DNA of 64,000 nt from Hippophae tibetana (taxonomy: Eukaryota; Streptophyta; Magnoliopsida; Rosales; Elaeagnaceae): assembly GCA_037013495.1 (NCBI GenBank), contig CM072801.1:20643001-20707000 (forward strand). Reading direction: 5' to 3'. The notes under the pieces are model-generated. The model worked only from the letters and a program-made list of their open reading frames with translations, was not told the DNA's origin and made no database searches. Shown here in pieces: positions 12,753 through 25,189 of this stretch; the first letter of the stretch is position 1; each line of letters begins with the position of its first letter. The translations under genes and the position numbers were made by a program.

Positions 12753-13377
12753 TTGAATTATGCTCATCCTTATGCAATGGGGATATGGGGATAAATAAAG
12801 CAACATGGGATAAGTCCACTAAGTCTAGCTAGTCCAAGCAATTCTACAATAACTTCACTTGCTCCTTAGGTGGCCTAAGGGATATATTGACTCACACAAC
12901 TGACAAGGGTCAACAACAAAGTAGAGTACTAAGGGGGATCTATAACAGACTACTCGCTTACCAAAATAGCTGGTGGGACTGCTTCCCTTAAATTCTTATC
13001 CCGTACAACGACTCTTATTTGCAAGGAGAAACAGAGGTCAAAAAAGAAAAAAAAGAGGTTTTTCTTCGTCAAGGCATCTACTCAAGTATTGAGGTTATAA
13101 AATTGAATACATTCAAGTATTGTTAGGGGAAGATAGTTAATAACTAGAAGTGTGTTAACTTGGAAAATAGTTGAACTCTTAGTCATCTTCTTCTTAAGGA
13201 TTCGCTGACACATTTATATGACATTGATATTTAGGGGAAGATAATTGAGTCACCAAGAGTGTGCTAACTTAGAAGATAGTTGGACTCCTAATCAATGTCT
13301 TCTTATAGATTCATAGACATATTTACGTACCATTGGTGTTTGATCGTCCATCCTGTCGATGTATTGTATGCACATTG

Positions 13378-14854
13378 TGATCGAACATAAATTGTATACA
13401 ATAAATGCACAAGTATACATATCACAACAAGTAATACAATGATAATAAAGATCGTTCCCATGTAAATTATGTCACTAGAAACTAATTTTTAAAACTAAAA
13501 AATAAAAATCAATTTTTTTGTGTTTTTTATATTTAAAAAAAATAAAAGAACTAAAAATAAATTGCAATAATTAATTAAATTAGATTTGGAAGCTAGAAAA
13601 ATATATGAGAAAATATCTTGGAATACTTAATCCTTAATTTTTTAAACATGTGAATTATTGAAATTCCCCCAATATAATTATCAATCAATTAAGTAATTAA
13701 TTGAATCTAACCTAGCATGTATTTCTCTCTCAAGTAAATTATAAATCATATGGTAATTAACCTAATTATACTATCATGTCAATTAAATTGCATATTACTC
13801 ATTAAGTTCATCAATTATGGATTACATACATAAGAATCATACATCTTTACCTAGAAACTATGCATGTTAATTAATCAAAACAAATAATTAAATAATTCTC
13901 TCAAATCTATTTAATTGTCTCTATAGATCAATTATTGGCCAAACAATTAATAGCATAAAAATATAATTAAATTGAAATCATAATTGGGATAAAATATTAG
14001 ATCAACATATGGTGAAAATTCGGTTCATAAGACCTACAGATTAATAAATTAGCTAGATATAATTTTGTTCATAAAACTCATATTTTTCATAGAAAAAGAC
14101 ATGAGAATTGATAATGATATGAGAAGAAGAAGAAATACAATCAATCTCTTAAATTATAGTACCAATCTCCTCTTCAATTTTCACCAAAATTATATATTTT
14201 TTTAATTTTTTCTCTCTTTTTGGCCCTAAAAACTGGCATATATATATATATATATTCTTTAAGGTTTATGGGGAAATTAAAAGGTTAAAATAGGCTCAAA
14301 TGGAATCTGGATTGTCAGATCAAGGACTGAGATGAAAAAATGAAAAATTAACAATGTTAGCTAATAAGGTGGTGACATATGGCACGAGAGATTCATTAGA
14401 CAAATCAACGCACGAAGCATGGTGGAAGAGATTAGTCACAATCAACGCATACTGAGTCAGCTCTATGTGGCGTGCTATGATTCATAGTTACAAATTGCAT
14501 GATGCCCCGGTAGGATGAATGGACCAATCAAGTGATGACGTATGACAAACTCGTTGACCATGCGACAAACTCAGAAGAACTCCATGCTGACACATGGCAT
14601 AGCCCTACATCATATAGTACACACGACGTGCTTCAATTGGCCTTCTCAACCTTCATGGAATCCATATGGAATCTTCTAATTAGTCCTACATTAAAAAATT
14701 CATAAAAAAAATCTCAAAAAAGAGATTTTCATCAATTTTCACCAATAAGTTTATATTTTAACATTTTTAACCACAAAAGTAGTACTTATTAACTAAAATT
14801 AGTAAATATTAAGCCAAAAAGTGCATTAATTACTCTACTTTCATGAAGTCATCA
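13378..14854 (-). repeat. 3' LTR of the Athila-like element
   Basis: Matches 18775-20306 in direct orientation. On the minus strand it begins TGATGACTTCATG directly after the tract AAATTTAGAGGTA, which follows GAGGACAAGCAAAG, the sequence usual before Athila/Tat 3' LTRs. Confidence 0.85.
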
Positions 14855-14869
14855 TACCTCTAAATTTAA

Positions 14870-16580
14870 CTCTTTGCTTGTCCTCAAGTAAAGCCAAGTA
14901 TAACCAAATAGACTGACATGAGCAGTGTGTGTATATATATATTTCATAGTTATAATACAAGAAAGTTCACATATCCATTAATCAACGTTCCATCAATACA
15001 AAGATATGTAAGATTTTTAATTTATTGTTTTGTGTGTGTTTTGCATATGATATCATTCAATACACTCATAAAATCAATCAGCATAAGCATATTAATCAAT
15101 TTAATCTCATAAGTCTATTTTTTACATCCCTTTCCAATAATATAAATATGCATTTAGCCAAATATCAATAAGGGCTTTTAATGCTTGTAATGTAAAGCTT
15201 AGGTGGGGATCGATAAATGAAGACATTTAGACCATTTTCACCCCTTAGCTTTCTTTTTATTCATCATGTCCTTTTTAACTACAATTGAGCTTTTACTTGA
15301 TATGTTAGTGCACCCTATCTTATCGTTCTTTCTATATTATTTTATTCCACATCTTTTTTATAACCTCATAACACCCAAACTTATTTTCAATTTTATTTTC
15401 TTTTTCTTTAGAGGGATAATTATATTATGAGTTTTTTTTATCATATGATCTATTACATTTCACCTTACTCTATATCATAACATATGATTGTATTTTTTTC
15501 ATAGAAGCTAAAGGTACAAGAGTAATAGTAATGCTTATTAGTTAAGCATAAAATGTGGCTTAAAAATATGAAAGGTTCTTTATTGGGCTCAAATAGGTGA
15601 ATAAAGATATTAACAATGGTTAGCTTGAAAAACTCAATCGATCAAAATAAGACCTAAATCATTTCTCTAGCTAAATACAATTTAGAATTTTGCCTAAAGA
15701 GTTGATTAAATAGATTATAAAACAAGGTAGATCTCATCAACTTGCACACCTCACCACAAGTTTTCTCTCAATAAGAACACTAAAATCAATCAAGAATATG
15801 TATATAAATATTTGAATCAATCCAATCAAAACTAGAAAGCATATCACATAATTAATGTAAGTATCTTAACAAGCATGTTCCATTCTTTATCCTAGTCATG
15901 GCAAAAAATATATCGTTGGGTTTATAAATTCATATCAAGCATGCATGTATTTAGTTTTCATATATTTATCAATTTTCTACCAAAATCATGATTAAGAACA
16001 TCCCAAAAATAAAAAAATATATAAAAATTAAAAATTATAACTAAATAATAAAGTAGAGAAGGAAGTTCTTTCTCCTAAACTTAAATTTCACATTATCCTC
16101 AATGTGCACATATAAATATTAAAAAGGTAAAAGGAAAAAAAATTCCTTAGTCTTAGCAAATGACATATGTAGTTGAAACTACTCAATCTTGTTTCACCAT
16201 TGCTCTCCATATTTATTCACCTACAAAAAAGAAACAATGAAAATATAAGTAAAATAATATTGGATTATCTCACAACCAATGTCATGTTTAATGTCCTTGA
16301 CTAGATAGTCATATCAAGTCCTAAGGTACATCCATCTATGTCCATTTACTATTACATTTTTTCCAAAAAGTGTTTGAGTCTTGATTCATTCAATAATATT
16401 TTATAATTTGGTTTAAATGCAGTGCCCAATTCTCTTATTATGCCATATTTTTATTTTCTTTTTGTACTTTTTGGCATTCCTATAAGCACTCCACCGTAGC
16501 TCATCTAATTTATGTATTTTTGGCATCACTTGAAGATCAATAATGGCAAAAGGTTAATTCTTGAACCTAAGTCACATAGC
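14870..16580. other. Non-coding interior of the Athila-like element
   Basis: This part lies between the protease remnant and the 3' LTR, where pol would normally lie. No reverse transcriptase, RNase H or integrase signature is visible on either strand, only AT-rich sequence with short open stretches. The element therefore looks non-autonomous or heavily reduced. Confidence 0.5.
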
Positions 16581-16589
16581 ATTTTCTCA

Positions 16590-18480
16590 AAGTTCATGTT
16601 CCCAATTGTGAAAGGAATGTTGAAGCTATCCAGATCTTCAATTTTTGGAGTAGTTTTCTAGCAAGGATAGCACTACAACCTTCAATTAAGGTCATTCTTT
16701 CATTATCTCTAAGCCTCTTTTTCTTAGACAATACATCCTTTAGAAATTTAACATAAGAAGACATTTGTTCAAGTGCATCTGTAAATGGTATGCTCATCAT
16801 CTTCTTGAACACATCAAAGAATTTTGAAAACTTCGTGTCTAACTTTTGCTTTTGTAGTTTTTGTAAGGAAGGAATAATGGGTTTGTAGAGGTTGATTTTC
16901 TTTGGTTGGATTATTTCCTTTCTAATGCTCTATTTATCCATTTGTTCCTCCTCATCCCTTTTAGCTTCTTATTCCTCCTCATCCATTTGAGTCTCATGTT
17001 CCTCCCCATCCCTTTGAGTCTCATGTTCCTCCTCTAAAGTTTTACCACTACTCAAGGTTATGGCATTACAATGCTCCTTACCTTATCTTCTTGGGTTTAT
17101 AATTGTATCACTTAGAAGGTTACCTTGAGGCGTTTGACTTATGGCTTGGGCAAGTTATCCTCTTTGGGTCTCTAAATTCTAAACTGAAGCCTCTTAAGTG
17201 AACACTTTTGTGTTTACTAATTGGATTAAGTATTTCATCATCCCATTAAAGCATTTTTATTATCCCCAATAGATGACTTCTTTTCTTGGGCTTGTGATTA
17301 TTGTGGTTGTTGAAAATCAAGTGGTGAAAATGATTGATAGTTGAATTAATTACCACCCTGATTGTTGTTATTACAAGAGAAATTTGGATGTTGTTTTCAT
17401 CCTAGGTTACATGTATTCAAGTATGGATTATTGTTTCGATTCACATTACCTACATAGAATGCTAATTTGGGATTATTTAGAAAAAATATCAACAACAAAA
17501 AATGAGCTCTACCACAAAAAATAGGGCATCTCTGAATCTTGTACCTAGTTTATACTCGCTGGCGAGTTTAGAGCCTTCAAAAGATTCACCAAATATGATA
17601 CTTGAGTTGTAAGTATCATGATATCATTTACCTCATTCCCTTCAGCTACTCTTCTTATGGTTGTCATTCTGTCCATTGGCCATTGATAATTATTTCTAGC
17701 CATTTTCTCGAGTAAACTATAATCTTGATTGTAAGATTTGGCTAACAGATCTCTATTATCAGATGCATCAACAATGGTTTTTGTTTGAGTATTGAGACCA
17801 TTGTAAAAAGTATCCATTTGGACCCAATGAAGGATATCATAGTGATGACACTTCCTTGGAAATTCTTTAAATCTTTCCTATGCTTCATATAAAGATTCAT
17901 TTCATATTGTTGATAGAACACAATATCATTCCTAAGCTTGGCATTCTTTATTGGTGGAAAATATTTCATCAATAATTTTCCACCAAATCATTCTAAATTA
18001 TAATGAAATCAAGTGGCATAGAGTTAAACCAAGCTTGAGCCTGGTTTCTCAAAGAGTAAGGAAATAATTTAAGCCTAAATGCTTCCTCATTCACAACACT
18101 AAATTTAAATGAATCTCCAACTTCAATAAATAAGTTGAGAGGTAAATGAGAATCTCTTATTGGTAATCTGCTGAATTATCCAACTGTTTATAGCAATTAA
18201 AACATCACTAACTTTAGTTCAAATTGACCAACTTGAATGTTTCCCCTTGTAATACTTGGATTCAGCCCTTCCAACATAGGTAATGCATATTCATCATCCA
18301 TTAAAAGAATTTGATTGTTTAAATTTAACTCGTTATTGTTTATTTCTAATAGATTAGCCAATTTTTCACTTTGGTAACAACTTATTTTCTTATCGATTTA
18401 CAAATTCACTCAATTTTGGGATCAAAGGTAAAACTTCTCCCTTACGAACTCTGCTCATGTAATAGAACCAAATATATTTT
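16590..18480 (-). pseudogene. gag and protease-start remnant of the Athila-like element
   Basis: Minus-strand translations contain the Athila gag signatures FYNGLNTQTKT and NNYQWPMDR near 17.6-17.8 kb, an upstream gag part with KNAKLRNDI near 17.95 kb, and the pre-protease signature ALEQMSSYVKFLKDVL followed by CSAIL near 16.65-16.8 kb. These are typical of Athila gag-protease regions. The remnant is broken in several places and cannot code for a working protein. Confidence 0.75.
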
Positions 18481-18774
18481 TAATAGACTAAAGGAGATGT
18501 AAAAAAACAGATAAATAAATAACTAAATAAATTACAACCAAAATTAAAATTACAAAAAATAAATAAAGAAAAATAACTAAAATAAAATAAAATTAAAAGT
18601 TTATTTCTAATTCTTATAATTCTAATAGACTAAAGGAAATGTTAAAATTAAAATTAAATAACTAAATAGATAAATTAAAATTAAAGTTATGAAAAATAAA
18701 TAAAGAAAATAATTAAAATAAAATAAATATTAATTTATAACGTTTATAATTCTCTGACAACGGTGCCAAAAACT

Positions 18775-20306
18775 TGATTCAACACAATTGTGTGTAATGA
18801 ATACGTAAGTACACATATCGCAACGAGTAATACAATGATAAGAAAATATCATTTTTCGGAGATTATGTTATTAAAAACTAATTTTTATTCTAAAACTAAA
18901 AATCAATTTATTGTGTTTTTTATATTTTAAAAAAGCAAAATCAAAAGAACAAAAAATAAATAGCAATAATTAATTAAATTAGATTTGATAACTAAAAGAT
19001 ATATAAGAAAATATCTAGCAATACTTAATCCTCCAATTTTCTAAATATGTGAATCACTAAAATCCTCTCAATATAATTATCAATCAATTACATAATCAAT
19101 TGAATTTAACCTAACATGTATTCATCTCTCAAGTAAACTACACATCATATTGTAATTAATATAATCACACTCTCATGTCAATTAAATTACATATTACTAA
19201 TTAAGTTTATTAATTATGGATTACATACACAAGAATCATACATCTCTACATAGAAACTATACATGTTATGTAATCAAAATAAATAATTAAATAAATATCT
19301 CAAATTTATTTAATTTTCTCTATAGATCAACTATTGGTCAAATAATTGATAACATAAAAATCAAATTAAATAGTATAATTAAATTGAAACCATATTTTGG
19401 ATATAATATTAAATCATCATATGGTAAAATTTGGGTTCATAAGACCCATAGATCAATAAATTAGCTAGATATAATTTAGTTCATAAAGGAAGACATAAGA
19501 ATTGATAATGAAAGGAGAAAAATGGAAGAAATACATTCAATCCCTTGAATTGTAGCACCAATATGCTCTTTAATCTCCACTAAAATTTTATCTCCTTTTA
19601 ATTTTTTTTGTATTTTTTCTCTTCTTATCTCCAAAAATTGATTAAAAAATATGTAATTTTTGGTTCTTTAGGATTTATAAGGCAATTAGGGGGTTAAAAT
19701 ATGCTTAAGTGAAATCTAGATTATCAAATCAACTTCAGATCAAGGATTGAGATAAAAGAAAAGAAAAATTAACAATATTGTCCAATATGGTGGTGACATA
19801 TGGCGTTAGAGATTCATTGGAAACATTAGCGTGCGATGCATGGAGAAATGGATTGGTCACAATTAACATGTGTTGAGTTAGCACCAAGTGGTGTGATATG
19901 ATTTACAGTTACGGATTGCATGGTGCCTCGGTTGGATGAATGGATAAATCAGGTGATGACATGTGGCAAACCCGTTGACTATGAGGCAAACTCGGAATGA
20001 ATCCCATACTAACACGTGACATAATTGTATAACACTTGATACATGCGGCATGCTTTGATTGGACCTCTTCACTTGCATGGCATTCATGGTTAACTCCCTT
20101 GCTTATATGTCATTCATATGGAGTCTTCTCATTTGTCCTACATTAAAAAATTCATAAAAAATTCAAAACAATCCCAAAAAATATATTTTTATCTCTTTTT
20201 ACTAGAAAGTTTTAATATTTTAAACCTCAAAAGTATTACTTATCAACTAAAACAAGCAAATATTAAACAAAAAGTACACTGATGACTATACTTTCAGAGA
20301 TCATCA
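18775..20306 (-). repeat. 5' LTR of the Athila-like element
   Basis: Matches 13378-14854. On the minus strand it begins TGATGATCTCTGAAAG and ends before a short spacer and the primer-binding motif TGGCACCGTTGTCAG. Confidence 0.85.
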
Positions 20307-20311
20307 CATTG

Positions 20312-20865
20312 CAAAGCTCTTTATACCCTCTTACAACACCTATAGACGTGGGATTTCATGTTATTTATTGCATTAGGGAGATGTTTTTCTGTATGCACTA
20401 CTATTTATTTATCTATGCATTCAGGTTGTGTTTTGTTACATGTTTTTACCTAGATATTGTCTCAGTGTTATTCTTTGTCTTTTTTGCTTAACTACATGTG
20501 TTACTTCTGTTTGTGTTTACTCTAATCTTCTCTATTGTATTACATTAGTGTTGAAATTATTGCATTTATGTTTATCTTTCCTTCTTTATATAGAGGTGTG
20601 TTATATTGCATATTGTATGTGTGCTTGCTTCGACTTTCCATATCAAAAGGGGGAGAAGTGTGCACAACTTGTGTGTGCTTATGCAATATGTTTATTTGTG
20701 CTTTTTTATTTGTTTGTTAAAATGCTAGCTATTACATATAATGGTGAATGTAGTTTGCACTACATCATGGTTATCTGATATGCATTTACTAAGGGGGAAT
20801 GTTGCATATATTAAGGGGGAGTCTACATACTTGTGTTCATATTGATTGTGCTTAGTCTATCGATA
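20312..20865. other. Right interior of the composite fossil with purine tracts
   Basis: Between the Athila-like insertion and the right 1.3-kb LTR. It holds three purine tracts (around 20650, 20790 and 20812) of the AAGGGGGAG kind. The open stretches here are low-complexity and hydrophobic by composition and are not considered genes. Confidence 0.4.
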
Positions 20866-22182
20866 TTTACACATACACACATAGATAGGAATACTTTGTA
20901 TGCGAGCATGTTTACACACAACATGTGATTAGTTTTAGTAGTATACACGCTCGCTCGTCGATATTTTTGCTCGTGTTTTTGTTTCGTTTTGGATGTAGCT
21001 ATTTATGAAAAGTACTCGACAATTTTTGGAACAAAAAAATATGACTTTTAAGCACCTTGCTACCACTCTTGACGAGGTGGTTGACAGTTGAGGAATTAGC
21101 TGGCAAGGTGAAAAATTCAAGTTCTATAAATATTCCCAATTTCTTCTTATTTGATATCCACAAAAATGTAGCAAAACTATATCAAATTGACTACTCATTT
21201 TTCTGTTGTTGGATCACTAATACCTTGAGTTTTGTTCGGTATTAGTGATTCATGATTGTGTGAGAAAAATCATACTTGTAAGTAGTGAATACTCAAGAAG
21301 ATGTTTGCAAGTGTGTTGTATGTAAGCTGTGTGTCGGCCAGAAGTTTCTTGGATGCAAGTGTTTATTCGTGAGAACCTCATTGTGAGAGTGAACTAAGTT
21401 AAATGCATTGAATTCTCATATCTCATATTGTGCGTAATAAGAGATAGGTTATTTGAGTTTGAGGGTATTCCTCAATATTAGAAGTTGTCATACTTTTGGT
21501 TACTAATCTGTAGTTATTGATTACATCAAATTGGTTGGTGTGGACTTTGGAAGAGAGTTAGGTTCATGTGCCGAACCATGTTGTTATGGATACAATAAGC
21601 AAGAACAACAATATGTAGTTAGGACAGAGGTAATCTTGGTTTTTTTTCTTTCAGAGTTTTAACTATTATATTGATTGGTGATTTTTTTGCTGCTAAATGA
21701 TTAACTTAAGCCATCCGAGGATTATTACCATATAAATAGGGTTTTTATGTAGGTTTACCTCATTATATCTACTGTTATGCATGCTGAAATGTGTGATTAG
21801 TATAACTAGAATTTAAATAGTTTATGTTTGTATATACTTAAGTTTAAACTCTGATTAGAAAACTTTTAATATTTATCACATGCTTTTTGTTTACTGAATT
21901 CTATATCTACTGCTTTATTATACTATAGATGTGATTATATATAAGGTGTTTTCATCTCCATTGTTTGTGAGGTTTGGTTTAGTCCCTAAGGAGTAAACAT
22001 CTCGTTAACCTAATTGTGTATTGGGTCTTGGCTCCTTCTTAGTAGACATGTATGTTTAGATTGTATGTTAGTATAATCTGTCTTTTATCTACATACATGT
22101 TAAGTGTGAGTCTTTAAGTAGTTTGTATCTCTTTATTTTGGAAGAATACTAGGTGTCATATTCTTTATTAGGGTTTGCTATG
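20866..22182 (+). repeat. Right LTR of the large composite fossil
   Basis: Partner of 7137-8480. It follows two close purine tracts, and similarity with the left copy ends near TTATTAGGGTTTG. The true TG start may lie slightly upstream, around 20800. Confidence 0.7.
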
Positions 22183-24975
22183 TTTGTTTGATTGCATGCT
22201 GTGAAAATACAATCATCATTTATCGAATATGTTTCCACATACGACATCCTAAATTGATTGTAAATCCTTTTAGTTTTTCTATATGTATGCATGTATCACA
22301 AACTGCGTATAATTTATACTATATGCATGTTGTTAGTCTGGAGATGAGCTTATGAGGCATATCATCAATAGTGTGTATTCTATAGATTGTTATTGTTGCA
22401 ACTGCTAGTTATTTTTGTTGTGTATTGAATTGTGCATGTCTTTTTGTGCTTTTGTTGTATTAATTACTTAATTCACACTATAAGACCTATTTGGGCGAAT
22501 TGATGTAGAGTTGGCGAAAATATTACATGAGTTGGCGTTTTTACCCCTTATTTAGATCCAAGTTACCTATTTGAGTAGAAAGAACAATTGATCTTCGTGT
22601 AATTGTTTTTACGTATTAGAATTTTTAATTATTATTATTATAAATATAAGTGTACAGTTAATAAATTTTGTGCCAAATTTTAATTTTAATTAGATATCAT
22701 ACTATTATCTATATATTATTATCTAATTTTTAGGTGTTTTTGAGTGTAAACATTTTGTTTCTATGTTTTGGGATGGGATGAGTTCGGATTATGGTGTGTA
22801 TTTTTTTAATAGTTTAATTCTATTGTTATAAATAATGAGTTATAATTTTTATTTAATTTTTTAATTTTTTTAATTATATTAAGTAGAGATTGTTATAATT
22901 TAAATAAATTATAATTATAATAATTAAAAAATAATTAATTGTAAGTTTTTTTAATATTAATAAGATAAAAATAAGTATAATATCTAAATATTACTTTTAA
23001 AATAATTATAGAAAATTTAGTATTTTCCCCCGTTATAATTAGTTTGTAGCAGATGATGCATATATTTTTGTCGTTTCTCGTTACTTGTTTTGGTTTCTGG
23101 ATTTTGCCTGAGATAATATTAAATTCACTTATTTATAACTTTTGCTAAATTTTATTAAAGTTTCTTTAAACATGACATCATGTAAGATAAATACATTTTT
23201 ATCGAAGAGATAATAATAAAAAAGTATTTTTAAAAGCTATAGTTGCTCTTAAAAAATTATTAACTGTATATAAAACAAAGTATTTTTTAAAATTTCGTAT
23301 TTTAAAAAAATTATATATTTTTTTGCTTTGTATTGTATACAAAATATATAATACAAAGTAGATAATTTTTTTAATAATAATTTTATTATATAAATATCTC
23401 TTATATGAAATAATGAAACAAAAAATATAAAAAATGAAAAAATTTCTTTTAAATAATTACTAGCATAAATAAGAATAAATGTAACCATTTTCATATAAAA
23501 TAGATGAGATAATTAATTATGTAGATTGAAATTATTATTTTTAAGATATTATTTATTTATTTTTAAATTTTATATTTATAATTCCTTATAAAGATTATTT
23601 TTTAAAATTTTATTAATTAATTTATATCCTAGTTTATTATTTTAATTTATTTAAATATTATCTAATATTATATTAATTTATTCTCTAATTAATTGTTATT
23701 ATTTATTCTCTAATTAATTATTATTTATCTTCTTTTTATTTTTCCATCTTATATGATTATTTTTCAATTATGCCTAATTATCCTCCTCTTTTATCTATTA
23801 TTTTTTCCCTCTTTCATCTATTTTTTTTTCCATCTGTTATACATCACATCTAAAATTTAAAAGATTTTGCTTAATTTTATGTTTTGATTAAAAAAGTTGT
23901 AACCATTTTGTCGATATATTGTAAAATTGATATTATTTATACGGTTACATTTTTAATAAAACTATACTATCGAATTTGTAAATATATCACAACACCTCAA
24001 TTCCATTAAAATTATCATTTATCTCGATATACCACTAAAAGTTTTATTTATCCCAATCTGTGTTTGTAATAAACATCAATATCTAATTTGTAAACATGTT
24101 ACAAGGTCCCACTACCACCCAAAAAAGTTGATATTTATTCCAATCTACCCCTAAAATCATTTTTTCCCTATATCTTTAAGTTAAATTAATTATTATAATA
24201 ATAAAATTAACTATTAATTCTTTTATTCTAAAAATGAGATAAATATTATTTTTAATTAAAAATTTTATCTTTTATTATTTTTATTAATATTATAATTAAT
24301 AAATTTATTCATTAATTATGCTTTTAAAGAATCTAAATATGGACAGAACATCATAAGAATCAAATATTAAATATTATTTTTTGAAATAATAAATATTATT
24401 AAATGTTTAATCTCATAGATTATGCCATGTCTAATTTTGCAAAAGACATGAAAAGTTTTCAAATGACTAAAAATTTATATAATTTTGAATAGCAATCATA
24501 ATTTAAAAATATGTGTTTATGATTTGTATCAAATATGAAAGCTGATAATGATCTCTCAAGTGATTTTATTGAGTGAATAATAAATATCATGGTTATAATG
24601 TAATTAAAATGACTATATTCATTTACAATTATTTTCATTTGAAAGATAATTTTTAGAATTTCATATATGTATGTATTGACCCGTAATCATATTTTATAGT
24701 TATTAAAGAAATTAATTTTTTAACCAAGAAAACCCGATCATATACTAAAATGAGCATGAATGAAATGTAATCAATATATTATTTATTAATATTTAAGATA
24801 TTTTGATCATATCACAAATGTTATCCTAAAGTAATAATATCAAAAACAAACATGACAATTCGACATATAAACTTCAAAGATAGCATTATGAATGTGCAAA
24901 TGGAAATATCTCTTGCTTTTATTACCAAAGCAAGTCGTGATCCAAAATTAATTTCGATGATTAGGGGTATGTTTT
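22183..24975. other. AT-rich intergenic DNA, nothing recognised
   Basis: Very AT-rich sequence with long A/T runs. Pyrimidine-rich stretches near 23.75-23.85 kb and a short repeated TATCCCAATCTG-like phrase near 23.98-24.15 kb were seen, but no gene, RNA or clear element boundary. Confidence 0.4.
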
Positions 24976-25185
24976 TGTCAAATTATTATGATTGTATTTC
25001 TATATTTTTCTGTTATTAGATTTTCTATACAAGCATCTCTTATGTATACTAAGAAAAACAAATATAAAACTCTAACCTTAACAGCTGCTGCACATTCATA
25101 ATTTCTGCTTCACTAAACATTATTGTCTGTCATTTCCCTACTCCACTAATATTGTTGTCTGCCACTTTTACTACACATGCCAACA
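24976..25185 (-). repeat. 3' LTR of the 25-30.6 kb Copia element
   Basis: A 210-bp direct repeat of 30384-30593. It starts TGTCAAATTATTATG and ends GCCAACA on the plus strand. Confidence 0.92.
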
Positions 25186-25189
25186 CTCT

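Larger units (their letters stand above)
10808..13300 (+). repeat. Three copies of an ~80-bp repeat, split by an LTR insertion
   Basis: Related units occur at 10808-10890, 13088-13175 and 13221-13300. They share words such as GAAGATAGTTGA or GAAGATAATTGA and GTGTTAACTTGGAAAATA. The first two also share the leading GAGGTTATA and TTGAATACAT. Units two and three are near-tandem; an Athila/Tat-type LTR with flanking sequence lies between units one and two. Confidence 0.5.
13378..20306 (-). mobile_element. Athila-like Ty3/gypsy retrotransposon fossil, nested, with exact target duplication
   Basis: LTRs of 1.48 and 1.53 kb (13378-14854 and 18775-20306) both begin TGATGA on the minus strand. The 5-bp target duplication CATTG flanks the element exactly (13373-13377 and 20307-20311). 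Reading leftward from the right LTR come the primer-binding motif TGGCACCGTTGTCAG, a gag remnant (about 18.5-17.5 kb; FYNGLNTQTKTIVDA, ARNNYQWP), the beginning of a protease region (about 16.8-16.6 kb; PFTDALEQMSSYVKFLKD), then non-coding interior and the hallmark polypurine tract beside the left LTR. No reverse transcriptase or integrase is recognisable. The element is broken in many places, with LTRs differing by very roughly 15-20% by eye, so it is old. Confidence 0.85.
7137..22182 (+). mobile_element. Large, nested LTR retrotransposon fossil (possibly SIRE-like Copia)
   Basis: Direct repeats of about 1.3 kb at 7137-8480 and 20866-22182 bound this block. Each carries a TATA-type word (TCTATAAATA) about 250 bp in. 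Several purine tracts of the form AAGGGGGAG lie just upstream of the right repeat (about 20650-20830), a habit of SIRE/Maximus-type Copia elements, which suggests plus orientation. No protein domain is recognisable in what remains. A separate Athila-like element (13378-20306) and an Athila/Tat-type LTR (10945-12728) lie inside; subtracting both leaves about 6.3 kb. Old and heavily broken; the superfamily is a guess. Confidence 0.6.
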
